The translations under genes were made by a program, and so were the position numbers. Below, one piece after another: positions 34,446-46,500 of a DNA stretch of 64,000 nt. The notes under the pieces were generated by a model. It saw nothing but the letters and a program-made list of their open reading frames with translations, was not told where the DNA came from and did no database searches. Within the stretch, counting starts at the first letter, position 1, and each line of letters starts with the position of its first letter. Source of the DNA: Cheiracanthium punctorium (Eukaryota > Arthropoda > Arachnida > Araneae > Cheiracanthiidae); assembly GCA_038373885.1 (NCBI GenBank), contig JAWZYV010019530.1, positions 457,127 through 521,126 on the forward strand, given 5' to 3'.

Positions 34446-34462
34446 AATTTTTAGTTAGGACT
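34300..34462 (+). promoter_or_regulatory. Putative promoter/5' leader of the cGLR gene, with TA microsatellite
   Basis: The 160 bp before the ATG contains a non-coding leader-like stretch and a TA run (34415-34443) preceded by TATTTATA. The run ends 20 bp before the start codon. TTGAATTTTTAG at 34444-34455 could be a splice acceptor for a non-coding first exon. The transcription start cannot be placed from sequence. Confidence 0.35.
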
Positions 34463-34516
34463 ATGGGAACTTCTTCGTCTAGCGAACAACCTGTAGCCGA
34501 ACCGTTGAATCAGGGA
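34463..34516 (+). CDS. cGLR exon 1 (residues 1-18)
   Basis: ATG at 34463 opens an 18-codon exon, MGTSSSSEQPVAEPLNQG, ending at GGA before the donor GTAAAT. It joins exon 2 in phase 0. The start fits an N-myristoylation signal (Gly2, small residues, Ser6). The donor is weaker than others in the gene, so this is the least certain exon. Confidence 0.7.
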
Positions 34517-37500
34517 GTAAATAAACTTTTTTATTCCACCTCTCCTTTTTTGTGCTTTCGTGTATTGCAACAGTCATGTGTTTATTTTCTTTTTCATGGT
34601 ATATTTTGTTAAATGTGTTCGTGGGCCATCTCATTACGCCGACAGATTTAAGAGCAACCCCACCCCCTCCTCCGAGAGTAAATAAATTACATAAAAAAAA
34701 AGGAAAGAGATCCCATTTTACTGTCATAAAATGGACATAAATATCAACTAGCCTCCCCCCATCTACAAAATTCCATGAATCCGTCCCTGTTTCATTATGA
34801 TATTCCATTCAGTACTTAACAGTTTTCCTGAAAGTTTTAATATGCAATCGGTTTATTTATTTATTTGTGAAAGAACATCTTGGGTTATAAAGCATTCAGG
34901 TTTTTTTTTAATTTTATTTTTTTATGAGCAGCTGCCTTCCATGTCAAGTGATCCAGTGATTTTTATGTTACTATTTTCATTTGCTTTTATTTTAAGTATG
35001 TGTAAACTGCTATGAAAGAAAATTTGGAGTCTCTCTCTCTCTATATATTTTTTAATCTCATTTTATTTTGGTATAACATGAGCTTAAAATTCCAAAACTT
35101 TTCAGATAATGTTGTTGTACTGTGCTTCACATAAACCATTATAAATTAGCATAGATTGTAGATAGATAAAAAATAAAAGTAGCATTTTATTCAGGAAATC
35201 ACAAACTTTAAAATGATATGTGAAATCATACCATTACAGTAATTGTAGGAATTAATTTTTAAAATTTAATGAGTAAAATTTTTTCAAAAAGTTATTACAT
35301 TTTCTCTATTTTTTTTTAAATGCTGCAAAATTTCAACTTAATAATCATATGGCCATACGGCCTAAAAAAAGGAATAAACATCTTCCTAATTTCATCTTTG
35401 CAGTGCATTAAATGTGTATATATTTTTTCTCTGCACTCTTTAAAAATATACATGTAATGCATATTTTTAAAGAACTGATCCTTTTGAGATCCTATGCTGA
35501 AAATTTTGCAGATTTTGAGGAAATAGAATGGAATTGTGATTTTTTAGGAAAAATTTTATTCATAATGATTTTCAAAAATTTAAGAAATATGCAATCTATC
35601 ATTTTAAAGCCCATAATATGCTGAAGACAGTGATCCTTTTATCTTTTAAATAATTTAGTTCTTGAAAGAATTATTTAGATTTATTGAGAGGCAAGTTCCA
35701 CCAAATTGGAATCTTCAAAACATGATAGCTTAGAAATGGCAACAGACAAAACTTTAACATTTTATATTTATACTACTTTTGGCCAGAAAACATAAGAAAT
35801 GACTTCAAAATTGAATCTCTTGGCATGTAATAATGCCCTAGAGTAGTGGTTCTCAACCGTTTCTCATTTGCACACCCCTTATTTAATTATTTTCATAAAT
35901 TGCACCCTTGGATTAGATTCTTGTCTAGAGGCAATAATAAAAGAGAAAATTTTAAATAGTGAGAGTATTATATTTCGTGGCTACATTTTAGCACTACAAT
36001 CTTAATAATTTTTCACTAACATTTTTTTAGAAAATCTGACTTGTTTTTCATTAGTTTTGTTAAATCGTATAAAAATGTGATTTTTGTAAATATAAGCTGT
36101 CACACTTTCATGACTTCTGTTATTTGCACCTTAATGGTAGCTCTGTAGCATTTTAGAATTTATTGCAGATGTAATCATAAAAATCAGTTTTTGATAACTG
36201 CATTATGTTTTATTTCAAAACCATGTATAAAGAGAATACTATATTTTGAATGAGTCCATTGCCTACACTGTTAATATTTATACTATCTGAATAACATTTT
36301 GCATTCAATTTTAGGCCAAAAAAGGAATTTCAAAAGGATTTCAGTCTCTGGAATCGCAAAGTTTACAACCAAAAAAACTAAAGTCACCTTGTGTGACTAT
36401 ACTTAATGAAATTTTGAGGGAGAAAGTGAAGCTTGATGAAAATCTCGAGAAAGAAAATAATGCCATCTTAAAGGAGTTTCTGGAGACATTTATTCCAGAA
36501 ATGAGAAAGCAAGATAAAACATTTGACAAGCTGTTTCGACGCATTTACTTCACTGGGAGCTATTTTTCAGACCTGCGCATTACAGAACCTAATGAGTTTG
36601 ATTTAAATCTTATACTAAAATTACCCTTCAAGGCAGCAAATGTACAAGTGAGTACTTTGTACTTTTTGTTAATTAACTTAATATACAAAGATTAATATCA
36701 ACCCTTTCAAAACATGATTAGGTAATTTCTAGTCATGTAATCAGTTTGGTATTCGGCTGAAAAGACGAAGATTCTGTTTGGCTGAATAACACAGTATTCT
36801 GCAGAATAGTTCAGCCAAATACTAATGCAAAATCAATTTTATTTATGATAAATAATATCGATTGATGCATCTAAAATAACACATATATAATTTATGTTCA
36901 TTTTTTACACAATACATGAAATTTAAATGTTTATTAAATTCTTAGTATAGTTTTATAGTAAATATACATTTAATAACAAATTGAATTTTTGTAATGTGCA
37001 ATACAAGAAAAAAATCTTACTTAAAAAATTAAAATAAATTTATTAATTTGAATTCTGTATATTGCAATGATGCTCTGATGCTAACATTGATAGCCTTCAG
37101 ATGACTGACAGTGAAATAATTGACACTGAATTAACAGTCTCAAGATACAGACTTTGGCACAGTAACAACTCTGAGGATGATCAAAAGATTGATGAAATAG
37201 CATGTAATGAAGGTTTGACAACAAAAGAGAAATATATCAGATTTGTAGAGCAGCAAACTTATGGTACTGATCAAATAATAATGACTAAAAAAAAAACCCA
37301 CAATGATTAGGATATTTAATGTCTAATTGCTGTTCAAGATATGTTTCAAAAAGTTTAAATTATTTGTACATAATCTCATAATTTTGCATGTCATATTATT
37401 CCCCTGTATTTTTATATGTTATACTAGCTGAAGAACCGTTCTTCGCATGGAATGGATATTGTTAAACCAACTAATACAAATGGAAAAGTGTTTTACAATA

Positions 37501-40500
37501 TTCGTTAGGCCAGGGGCATAACCAAGGGGGGGGGGGGGGTTAGGGGGTCATAACCCCCCCCCATGAGAAATTTTTGCCATACAAAATGTATATTCTTCAC
37601 TACATTATCACACACACATATACATATATGAGTTGCAGTAGTCGTAACCCCCCCCCCCCATGAAAAATTTCTGGCTACGCCCCTGCATTAGGCATATTCT
37701 ATCTACACTTGATTTTTTAAAATAATGTTTGGAATGTGCACCATGATCCGCGAGTGAAACATATTTGTTTTAGTAGCTCTATGAAATACTTCTTCAAAAT
37801 TGAATCTACATTAAAATTGTCTACTAAAACTTTTTTTGATATCCTCGCCAGAAATATTATTACTATACTCCATTTTTACTGACAACGAATATAAACGCCA
37901 ACACTTTAATTAAATAAACAGTAGCATTTGCAATTTCTCGACAAATATGGACAATATCGTCAATCTGGTTCCAGTTTTGGGGACTTATTTTTTTATCCTA
38001 AACTTGGCAATAAATCACCAAAAACAAAAAACCTTGGCTAGTTTTCACATTTAATCTGGCAGCCCTTGAAAAGTGATCCGCCCTTTCAACAGGTAGACAA
38101 AAATCTTTGTCTGAAATTAACAGCACTCAAGAGCTAAAAAAATACGTGAAAAACACCTTTTTTTGTAAACTACCCCCTATTGAGATCGATTTTTAAAAAA
38201 CCTTGAAAAAGATTTGTAGGAATTTGAATTCGATACTTTTTAATGCAAAATTTTTATGGCTATCTTCATTTCCTTTCAATATAAGATGAGATTAAAATTA
38301 TGTTTCGGCTTTTCACACCAGTTTGGACATGAATTCTAAAAAACCTGAAGATGAATTTAGGTGTTTCTGTTAGCTAGATTTTAAAGCAAGAACTTATGTC
38401 TATCTATTTTTACCTCTGAGATATGAAAGAAACGTGAAAAGAATGTTTTAGACCCTAACCCCCGTTTGGGTGCGAATTTCAAAAAACCCTGAAAATGATT
38501 TTTAGGTATTGCCACTTGTATTATATGCATGTAATACATGTGGATTTTATGCACATCTCTTTTAATTTGTGCCAAGTAACACAAAAATATTGTGCAAGTA
38601 GCCATGAAAATTTCAGTTTTCCACATTATCATTGAGAATAGATAAAACTCTCTTGTTAATAATGTTAACCTGCAATTATATCCTTGGTTTCAGATTCATT
38701 CTATATCTAGCAAGTTTGTATCCAGAAAAAAAAATTTCATAAGGGTCCATTCAGTAAAAAGGCAGAATTTTACATAAAAAGACTTCATCATCATTTTAGT
38801 AACAAAAACCAAAATTTCAGGAGGGTTGTGGATCCCGCCTCTTAAATACATCCTTGATATCTAGTAAAATTCTTTTATTTTGGTGTAGTTTAAGGTGCTT
38901 TCTCAGATATAGATTCTACATTTTTTTCCATGTATGTGTGTTTGGCTTTCTTTTATTCCTAATTTTACTTAAAGTTTAGCTCATTCATTTTCAGTATAGA
39001 GGGTTTTTTTTTATACATTATGGTCACAGTGTCTAAATGCGTTACAGTTTCTCGTAGATTTGTCACATAGGGAATATTCAGTATTTTACTGAGGATATTT
39101 ATGTAAAATAATTAAAGTACAGTAGAAGACCTAAAATCCGCCAACCCGAAATCCGCAAGGCTCTAAGATCCACACTGCCTGTTCAATGTAAACAATGAAA
39201 TCTGCCCTGCCACCTGCAAGTTCAGAAAACTACGCTATAGCCACAAAGTAAAACTAAATAAGCTATTCCCACTTGAAAAAAAATAATTTAAGAGTTTGTG
39301 AGCTCTGTTGATAACATTGATATCCTTCAAATGACTGACAGTGACATAATTAACACTCAGATATGGTCACATGACAGACTGACACAGTAACAAGTGAGGA
39401 TGATCAAAAAGTTGATAAAATAACATTTAATGAAGGTTAGGCTCTTAGAAAGAAATATCTTAGATTTGTAGAGCAGCAAAGCTGTGTTGCAGAACAGAAA
39501 ATAATGGAAAAAAAACTATAATTAGAACATCTTAAAGTCCTAAACTACTATTGAATATACATGTTTAAATAAGTTGTACTGTAATCTCATAATTTTGTAT
39601 ATTGTATTGTACCTCTGTAATTTTATATCACGATTCTGATTATAAGTAACATGATTTGTTTATCTTTATTTATTTTATTTTTTTTCTGGGTGGGGTGAAG
39701 GAAAATAGAATCAATTTATTATGACCCAAAATCTGCAAAATTCTAAAATCTGCACAAGGTCCGGAACCAAGCTGTGCGGATTTTAGGTCTTCTACTGTAC
39801 TATTATATAAATTTTACCTTAATTTATAGAAATTAAATTAATATTGCTTAGGGCAAGTTGAAGGAGCTTGAAAGTGAATGATGTGTATTCAAATAGAAGT
39901 TGGTCCACCTAAAAGTTGTTAAGCTAGAGGGAATGCTGTGTACTTTGTTCCCAAAATGTGTATCTTTATTTGCATCTAATTTTAATATGATTTTTGTGGT
40001 AAAATTTAACATGATATAAGAACATCAGATTTATGCATTATTTGTAATTGCATTCAGGCATGTTGACTGTTTTTTTAATGTTTGCAAGTTAGATTTTCCT
40101 TGCTCAAGTCAATTTACATTCATGATTTTTATGCTAATTTTGAAATATCAGTAACTAAATGCATATAATTAACAGATATATTATTTTTTAGGTTATGCAT
40201 CTTTCACAAGTTCCTTCATATGTAAAGTATTACGTCCCTGACAGCAGTGGCATTATAAATGAAAATGGTTTAACGAGGCTTTTTGAGGATGGATATTTAA
40301 TTCCTCACAAAGTACGAATATGGATTCAAAGTATAGTCGATAAGGCTTTGAGAAATTACAAGTCATACCCAGCTAACGTTGTTAATGTAAGTTCTGTAGT
40401 ATTGAATATAGTATATGTCAGTGATAATTGAAATGCAAGAAACATAATTTGTATTAGTTGTGTAAAGCTTTTTCTTTTTAAATTAGCCCCTTATAAAAAT

Positions 40501-43500
40501 TTATTTGTATCCTCCACAGGTTGTATCTGAAAGTAATGCTGCTTTTTCACATTAAATTCAAATAAATTTTTGCAAGTTTTTAATGACGAAGCAGTTGTGC
40601 CTACACAAAGAATTCAACTTTGTTACATTTTAATGCATGAATCCCATTCATAACCATTGTTTACTTTCAAAAAAGGTGTGTGAAAAAAGGGGAATGTCAA
40701 ATTAATAAATGCCCTGAACATTGGTATAAATAGGCATGTAACATTGGGGGTGGGGCAACATGTAACATTGATGGGGCAAAGTATTTCCTTTTGTAGAAAA
40801 ATTCATTTTTCAAATAGGTTTATATCTGAATTATCTTGATTTTTTTGGGAAGGGGGATTGCCCCCCTCTTTGCCCATAGTAAATTACACCTAGGTCCTAA
40901 AATTGATTTTTTATATTTGTGTGTACTCATTTTGCATGTAAGTCATAGCAACCGCAGTAAATACCATGAGATTATCCCAAATAGCCATGAAGGTCAACAG
41001 TTTTCATGGCAAGTTTAATTGAGAATATTTAAAACTTACATTGCTGCTTGAGTGTTTCTTCCAATTTGAGATAAATTTTAAAGTTACATATGAAATTTCA
41101 GAATGCTCAACCATAAGGAAAGTAAAGCACGTTTTGTTTTCTTTTTGTTCTTCTCATAGCATTACCGATATAATTTTTTTAAAGCAAAAAATCTTAACTG
41201 CCATTTACCATGATTAAGAAAATTTACAATTTTGTCCTGTGCTGAATTTTTTTTTTTTTTTTTTTTTTTTTTTGCTATCAGCTCATTAAAGCTGGCTATA
41301 TTTTATTCTGCCAATTTCAAAATTTTATTTTGAGCTCTGTTGAGAGATGTGCCCCCGTTACAAGTTTTGGAAAACCCTCTTATCGAGCATCAGTGTAACG
41401 AACCTTACAAATTTTGTGCTTCAGTAGTTTTGGTTATCCGAAATATTAACTTATGAAAAAAACGATACTATTGTCCTACTAATATTTCTTTTGTCATGAA
41501 TGGAGGGGGATGAAAACGTTAACCATTTCTAAACATGTTTAAAAATGTTTGCTGTTTACAAACATTTTGTAAAATAAAGGGAGTATATATTGAGTATTCC
41601 TGATTGCTGTTTTTATGTACAGTATTACACAGTATTTTATTTATTTATTTTTTTTGGTGCGTGTGAAAATTAATACTAGGCCTTCTCTCAGCTAATCAAA
41701 AGAAATATCAACTTTTTTTTTTCTTTTTGATTCATATCAAGTCAATAACAGTCCCAAAATGCATATTCATTTTCATACACAAATTTTTGGGGGGAGGGGC
41801 TAGTTTTTGCAAAAAAGTTGTATTTGATGTCAAACAAAATGACAATTTCAAGTGAGATTTTACTCTAAAGCAATATTACATTATTTTGTGGGAGGAGCTA
41901 ATTTATAATAAATGCTGATTTCATTTAAGCAAAGTGTACAGTGGAGCAAAAAGCTACCCTTTAGCAATGCGTTAGGGAGAAGGAGGATCAAACTCCCTAG
42001 TGCCTTGCCACTGTGCAGTGTGCATACTCTAATAAATACCCCCCCCCAAAAAAAAAAAGAAAAGAAAACATATTGTTGCCATTGGCATAACTGAACAAGG
42101 CCATGTTCCCTTCGAAGCTTTTAGTTCTTTCTAATAAGAATCGATTTCCTTTTGAAAAAGTCAGAGATTGAGATCACAAAGGGAGAGGGGCTTTATATTC
42201 CTTTTTAAAATTGTCAAGAATTTTTATCCAGTAATGCAAATATATTTCTGCTGTTCACAGTTTGTAAAAAATTTTACTAATGAAAATTTTGATACTGATC
42301 TAGTATCATCAGGAAATCAATCAAAATTCACCAATATATGAAAAATGTTTAGAAAAATAAATAAAATAATTAGACATAATAGAAGTGATTGTTATTTGCT
42401 AATTTCTCTCTCGCTCTCTCTTTTTAATGTAGGGTTTCAAAGACTTAAATTTCATTTTTTATTATTTTCCTATTGATATTTAGAATAGAAGGTTAATATT
42501 ATGAAAAAAATTTCATTTTTTATTATTTTCCTATTGATATTTAGAATAGAAGGTTAATATTATGAAAAGTTATAGTTAATATTATGAAAAAAAGAGCAAA
42601 TGTAAAATTATCTAGAAAGAAAATACTCAAAGTAAAGTTAGTATAATTTTATTGTTTGCAAAATATTTTTGAATTTTCAGAAGCAGACATGCTTGTATCT
42701 TGATAATTTGGTTCATCCATTGTGGCTATCATTTATTGCTTTTACTTTTTTATAGGGATGCACCGAATACCATATTTTGCCAAATAACAAATACTGAATA
42801 TTCGGTTAAAATTCTAACCGAATATTTGGCCGAATACCGAATACTTGGTTAAAATTTATTAAGCTTATTTAACCATTATTAAACTTTGATTGCAATGATT
42901 AATTTGATTAGTCTGTTCTTAAACAATATTTCATATTTCATATGGTGTAAAACTTAATAAATTTAAATGCTGCAAAATTTAATATCCAAGTACTTCCTTT
43001 ATATATTATTAATAACATTTTTAAATATTACTGAAATGCTGGTAATTTTTTTACATGCATATTTTATTTTAAAAAATTAGCAGTTAATTAACTTTACATA
43101 TTTATGAACACTTAATGTTATGAGGTTTTTTTTTTTTTTCTGGTTACTTTTAAATTTAAATGAGTTAGTAATAGCAAGGTTAATGTAATGTGTCATAAGA
43201 TTTAAGAAAAATTGAAAAGCAACAAAATTTAAATTTAGCATCTGAGTATTTTCTCTTACATTAAAACCAATTTTATTGTGATATTAGTTTTTGATGCGAT
43301 TGTGGCAACGTTACACTAGGGCGATCTGCCAAGGATGGGGTGGTCTTGATAGGTGAACTTTCTAAGGGTTTCTAACGCTTATTCACGTGTGATATTAGTA
43401 AGTAACAACTTGAATTAATTTAGTACTATGGTACGATACCAAATCTTTCATTCATGATATAAAAAATATGTATCTGTTTACCAATTGGAGAATACTTAAA

Positions 43501-46500
43501 TTTGTTTACTATTCGGTTGCCGAATATTTAAGTATTCGCCGAACTGAATATTCGGTTTGTCTACCGAATAGGCAGTATGCCGAATACCAACCGAATATTC
43601 GGTGCATCCCTACATTTTACCATTGTGAAATTATCTGATCCATTCATTAAGTTTGACTCTCATCCTTGATTTGAGGTTTTGCACGTACACCATTAATTTT
43701 TCTACTAATTACCTAAGACAGTTGTTCATAATATGAAGTCAGATAATCCTGTTTTCATAAATGTCAAAAAAGTGTTTTATTTATTTTCTTTTTCTCATAT
43801 TTTATGACTATACATATAATGTGTGTGTATGCATATCTCTATTATGATTTTATTAATATTGCATTTTCTAATTAATAAATTATTTTTAGGTAAAGTGCAG
43901 TGGATCAGGCCCTGCCAGAACTATAATATTAGAGAAAAGAAGTGGTGTTATAGAAATTGATCTTGTACCTGCAATTAAGCATACTGTAACGTCTGCGCCT
44001 CCTGGTATTGATAGCAGAGTGTATGCAAAAGTTAAGCACGATCTCAAAGTAATGCAGTTTTATTAGATGTTTTAATTATTTTTATTAAGTGGAAGTCCTA
44101 CGAAGGATCATTCCCTTTACTCAATTCTGTTACAATCTTATCGAACCGTTCATTTACAGGGTTTCTTTCTACAGACCTGGAAAGTCAGGAAAAGGAGTTT
44201 TGGTCAGGGATTTGGGAAAAAAGTCAGGGAAATTAGCAGAAATTGAAGAAAGGTCAGGAAAATGCAAGAAAAATTGAATTTTGCGGTAAAATCAAGAAGA
44301 TATTTGCTGTTTGAACCATAGAAATTGTTTGAAGTATAGAAATTGTTTTATTTTCATTTTCTCATTCAACCTTATAAATAATTTTAAAATGTGCTCTTTA
44401 TGAGCATATCTTGTGTAGTTGAAATATGCTTAATTTTATCTTAAATTATTATCAAACGTGGTTTTTGTTGGAATCCAGTTTGTCAAATAAGCTTCTTATA
44501 TATATTAATTTAATATTATTATTTGTAAAAAAAGGGGACAAAAATATAAAAAAAAACTATTAATTAAAGGATGTAATGATAAAAATAGAAACACAAAATT
44601 CGGGAAAGCACGCTAAAGTCAGGGAAGAGCGTGATAGATGTCAGGAAAAGTTAGGGAAGCCAAAGCTATGAAATCTGTAGAAACCCTGATTTAGAAAGGA
44701 CTCCATATTAAACCTTGAGAATTGGTGAATAGGTATGAAAATGATCACTTCATAGCATATGTGATGCACATCGCATATTTATTATTTTCTATAATTTCTT
44801 CCTCAGTTTTAAATTTAATTTGTTGAAAATCACTGTAACTTTTTTGTTTAATACTCATTTTCCCCTTACTTTGGCTTTCAAAATTCTTTTCACTCTCTTT
44901 TCTGTTGGAGTGCAGCCTTCTATTCAGAAATAATTTAGAGAGTAAAAGGCAAAAGCTTGTCTAAAAGTAGGTCTCGCCCTCTTCTCATGATTTGCTCCGA
45001 AGGAAATCTTTTGGTATTAAATATTTCTTTCCCTATCTTTTGGCATGTCTGGTTTTCAAAATTATTAATCTTGTTTATTCCTAACAATCTAGGTGCCATG
45101 TGCAATGCAAAATGTTCTTGCCATTTTATTTGAGAACCAATTTGTTTGCCTACTTCTGTTTTCACCAGAGAAATTCTTTTGGCATTGAACGTTTAATTGC
45201 TTCGTCCAAGAAGTGCAACAATGATAATTTTTTTTTAAGCCTTTTCTGTAATATCTAATTAAATTCATTTTATATGAAGTAAATATTTTATAGGTTAATA
45301 TTATATATTCTGAATAAACAATTAATTATTAATCAATTAGAAATTAATGTTATTTATTAGTTATATTAATCATCTTATTTTGTAATTTCTCTTTGAGTTT
45401 GGAAGGTGGCAACAGGTGACACATTCACTTTGGGATCGAATAATGTTTGCTTATTATATTATCAAATCAATTTAGCTGAGAAAAAATATGATTTTATGAA
45501 GGGTACAGTAATTTCTAAGTGAACCACCAGTCTAGAAGATTGTAACATAGCAAGTATAGGGAATGATTCTTATTAAGATTTCGTCATGAGTGTTGGCAAT
45601 TGTCTTTTGCACTTATCAAAGTAAACTGATCAAAATACCAATCTCTCATTGTAGACAATTTTTAGTTCATTAAGTGTACAGGTGAGAAAGTGCCTTTTGG
45701 AATTACTTAAATGTACCTTTAGGATTTATTCTAGTCCTTTTTTTAAAAGATAGAGAAAATCAGTATACAGTAGCTATCTGAAATCTGCACACCTTGGGAC
45801 CAAGGGCTTTGCAGATTATAGAATTATGTGGATTATAGATCATTGCTTTATTTACATTTTTCCTTACCTTAATTATAAAGAAATATATTATTAATGAATA
45901 GGGCCCTACAAAATATGCGGATAATTTTTTGGAACTATGCGGCATCGATGCAGTAGTTTATTGGGATTATGCAGTATTTACAGAAATTTATTGAAGTAAT
46001 GCGGATGAGTAGGGAAGTAACTACATTAAAAAGAAAAGCAATATTACAATTAAAAACAAATAAGTGCGTCTTTCTTTTGCACTAAAGTTTTATTAAAATA
46101 AAGTGATGTTAGCCCAGCCTCCGATGCTTCCTTCAAACTCTGCCTTTATTTTGTAAATATTTGACCGTAACATGAAATAGCACTTTCATAGTCTACAGAA
46201 TTAGTTAAAACCCAGAGTACTTGCTTTAAGTATTAGTTCTGAAAACCTCCGTGAAACATCCTCTGAATTCCAAATCTTACTAAGTTTTCAGTGGAACATT
46301 CCTTGACATACCCCTTGTAAGCAGCATACTCAAGATTTATTTGTGAATCATAAAATCCTGGAATAATTTTAAACTTCTTCATCGACATTCATGTTGGACA
46401 AATGGTCTGGGTCTCAGGCTGCTTTCATGAATTTCAAACCAGTTTTTGAAAACTTAAGTCCTCGCTTTTCAGAGACGCTCATTTCTGGTCAATAATAAAG

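Larger units (their letters stand above)
36648..40191 (+). other. cGLR intron 2, transposon-rich
   Basis: It holds a pogo transposase C-terminal fragment (37101-37310), the hAT MITE at 37511-37685, a pogo-like element at 39120-39797 and a degenerate LTR-like piece at about 37968-38050. Confidence 0.75.
40387..43889 (+). other. cGLR intron 3, transposon-rich
   Basis: It contains a dispersed repeat (about 40930-41345) related to 47511-48001, a long T-run (about 41250-41274), a tandem duplication (42449-42567) and a TTCGG-rich hAT-like element (42753-43612). Confidence 0.7.

Noticed and set aside
34678..34690. Alternative donors downstream of exon 1 (GAGTAAATAAATTACAT)
   Set aside because: Reading on past 34516 gives no family similarity, and only the 34516 donor joins exon 2 in frame with a short tail.
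35843..36060. Charlie-like hAT element
   Set aside because: Only one end (TAGTGGTTCTCAACC) is convincing; no opposite end was located, so no element span is claimed.
36393..36695. Single-exon reading of the cGLR core, running past the donor
   Set aside because: The frame continues into the intron after the GTGAGT donor at 36648. The family core continues only through exon 3, so the exon ends at 36647.
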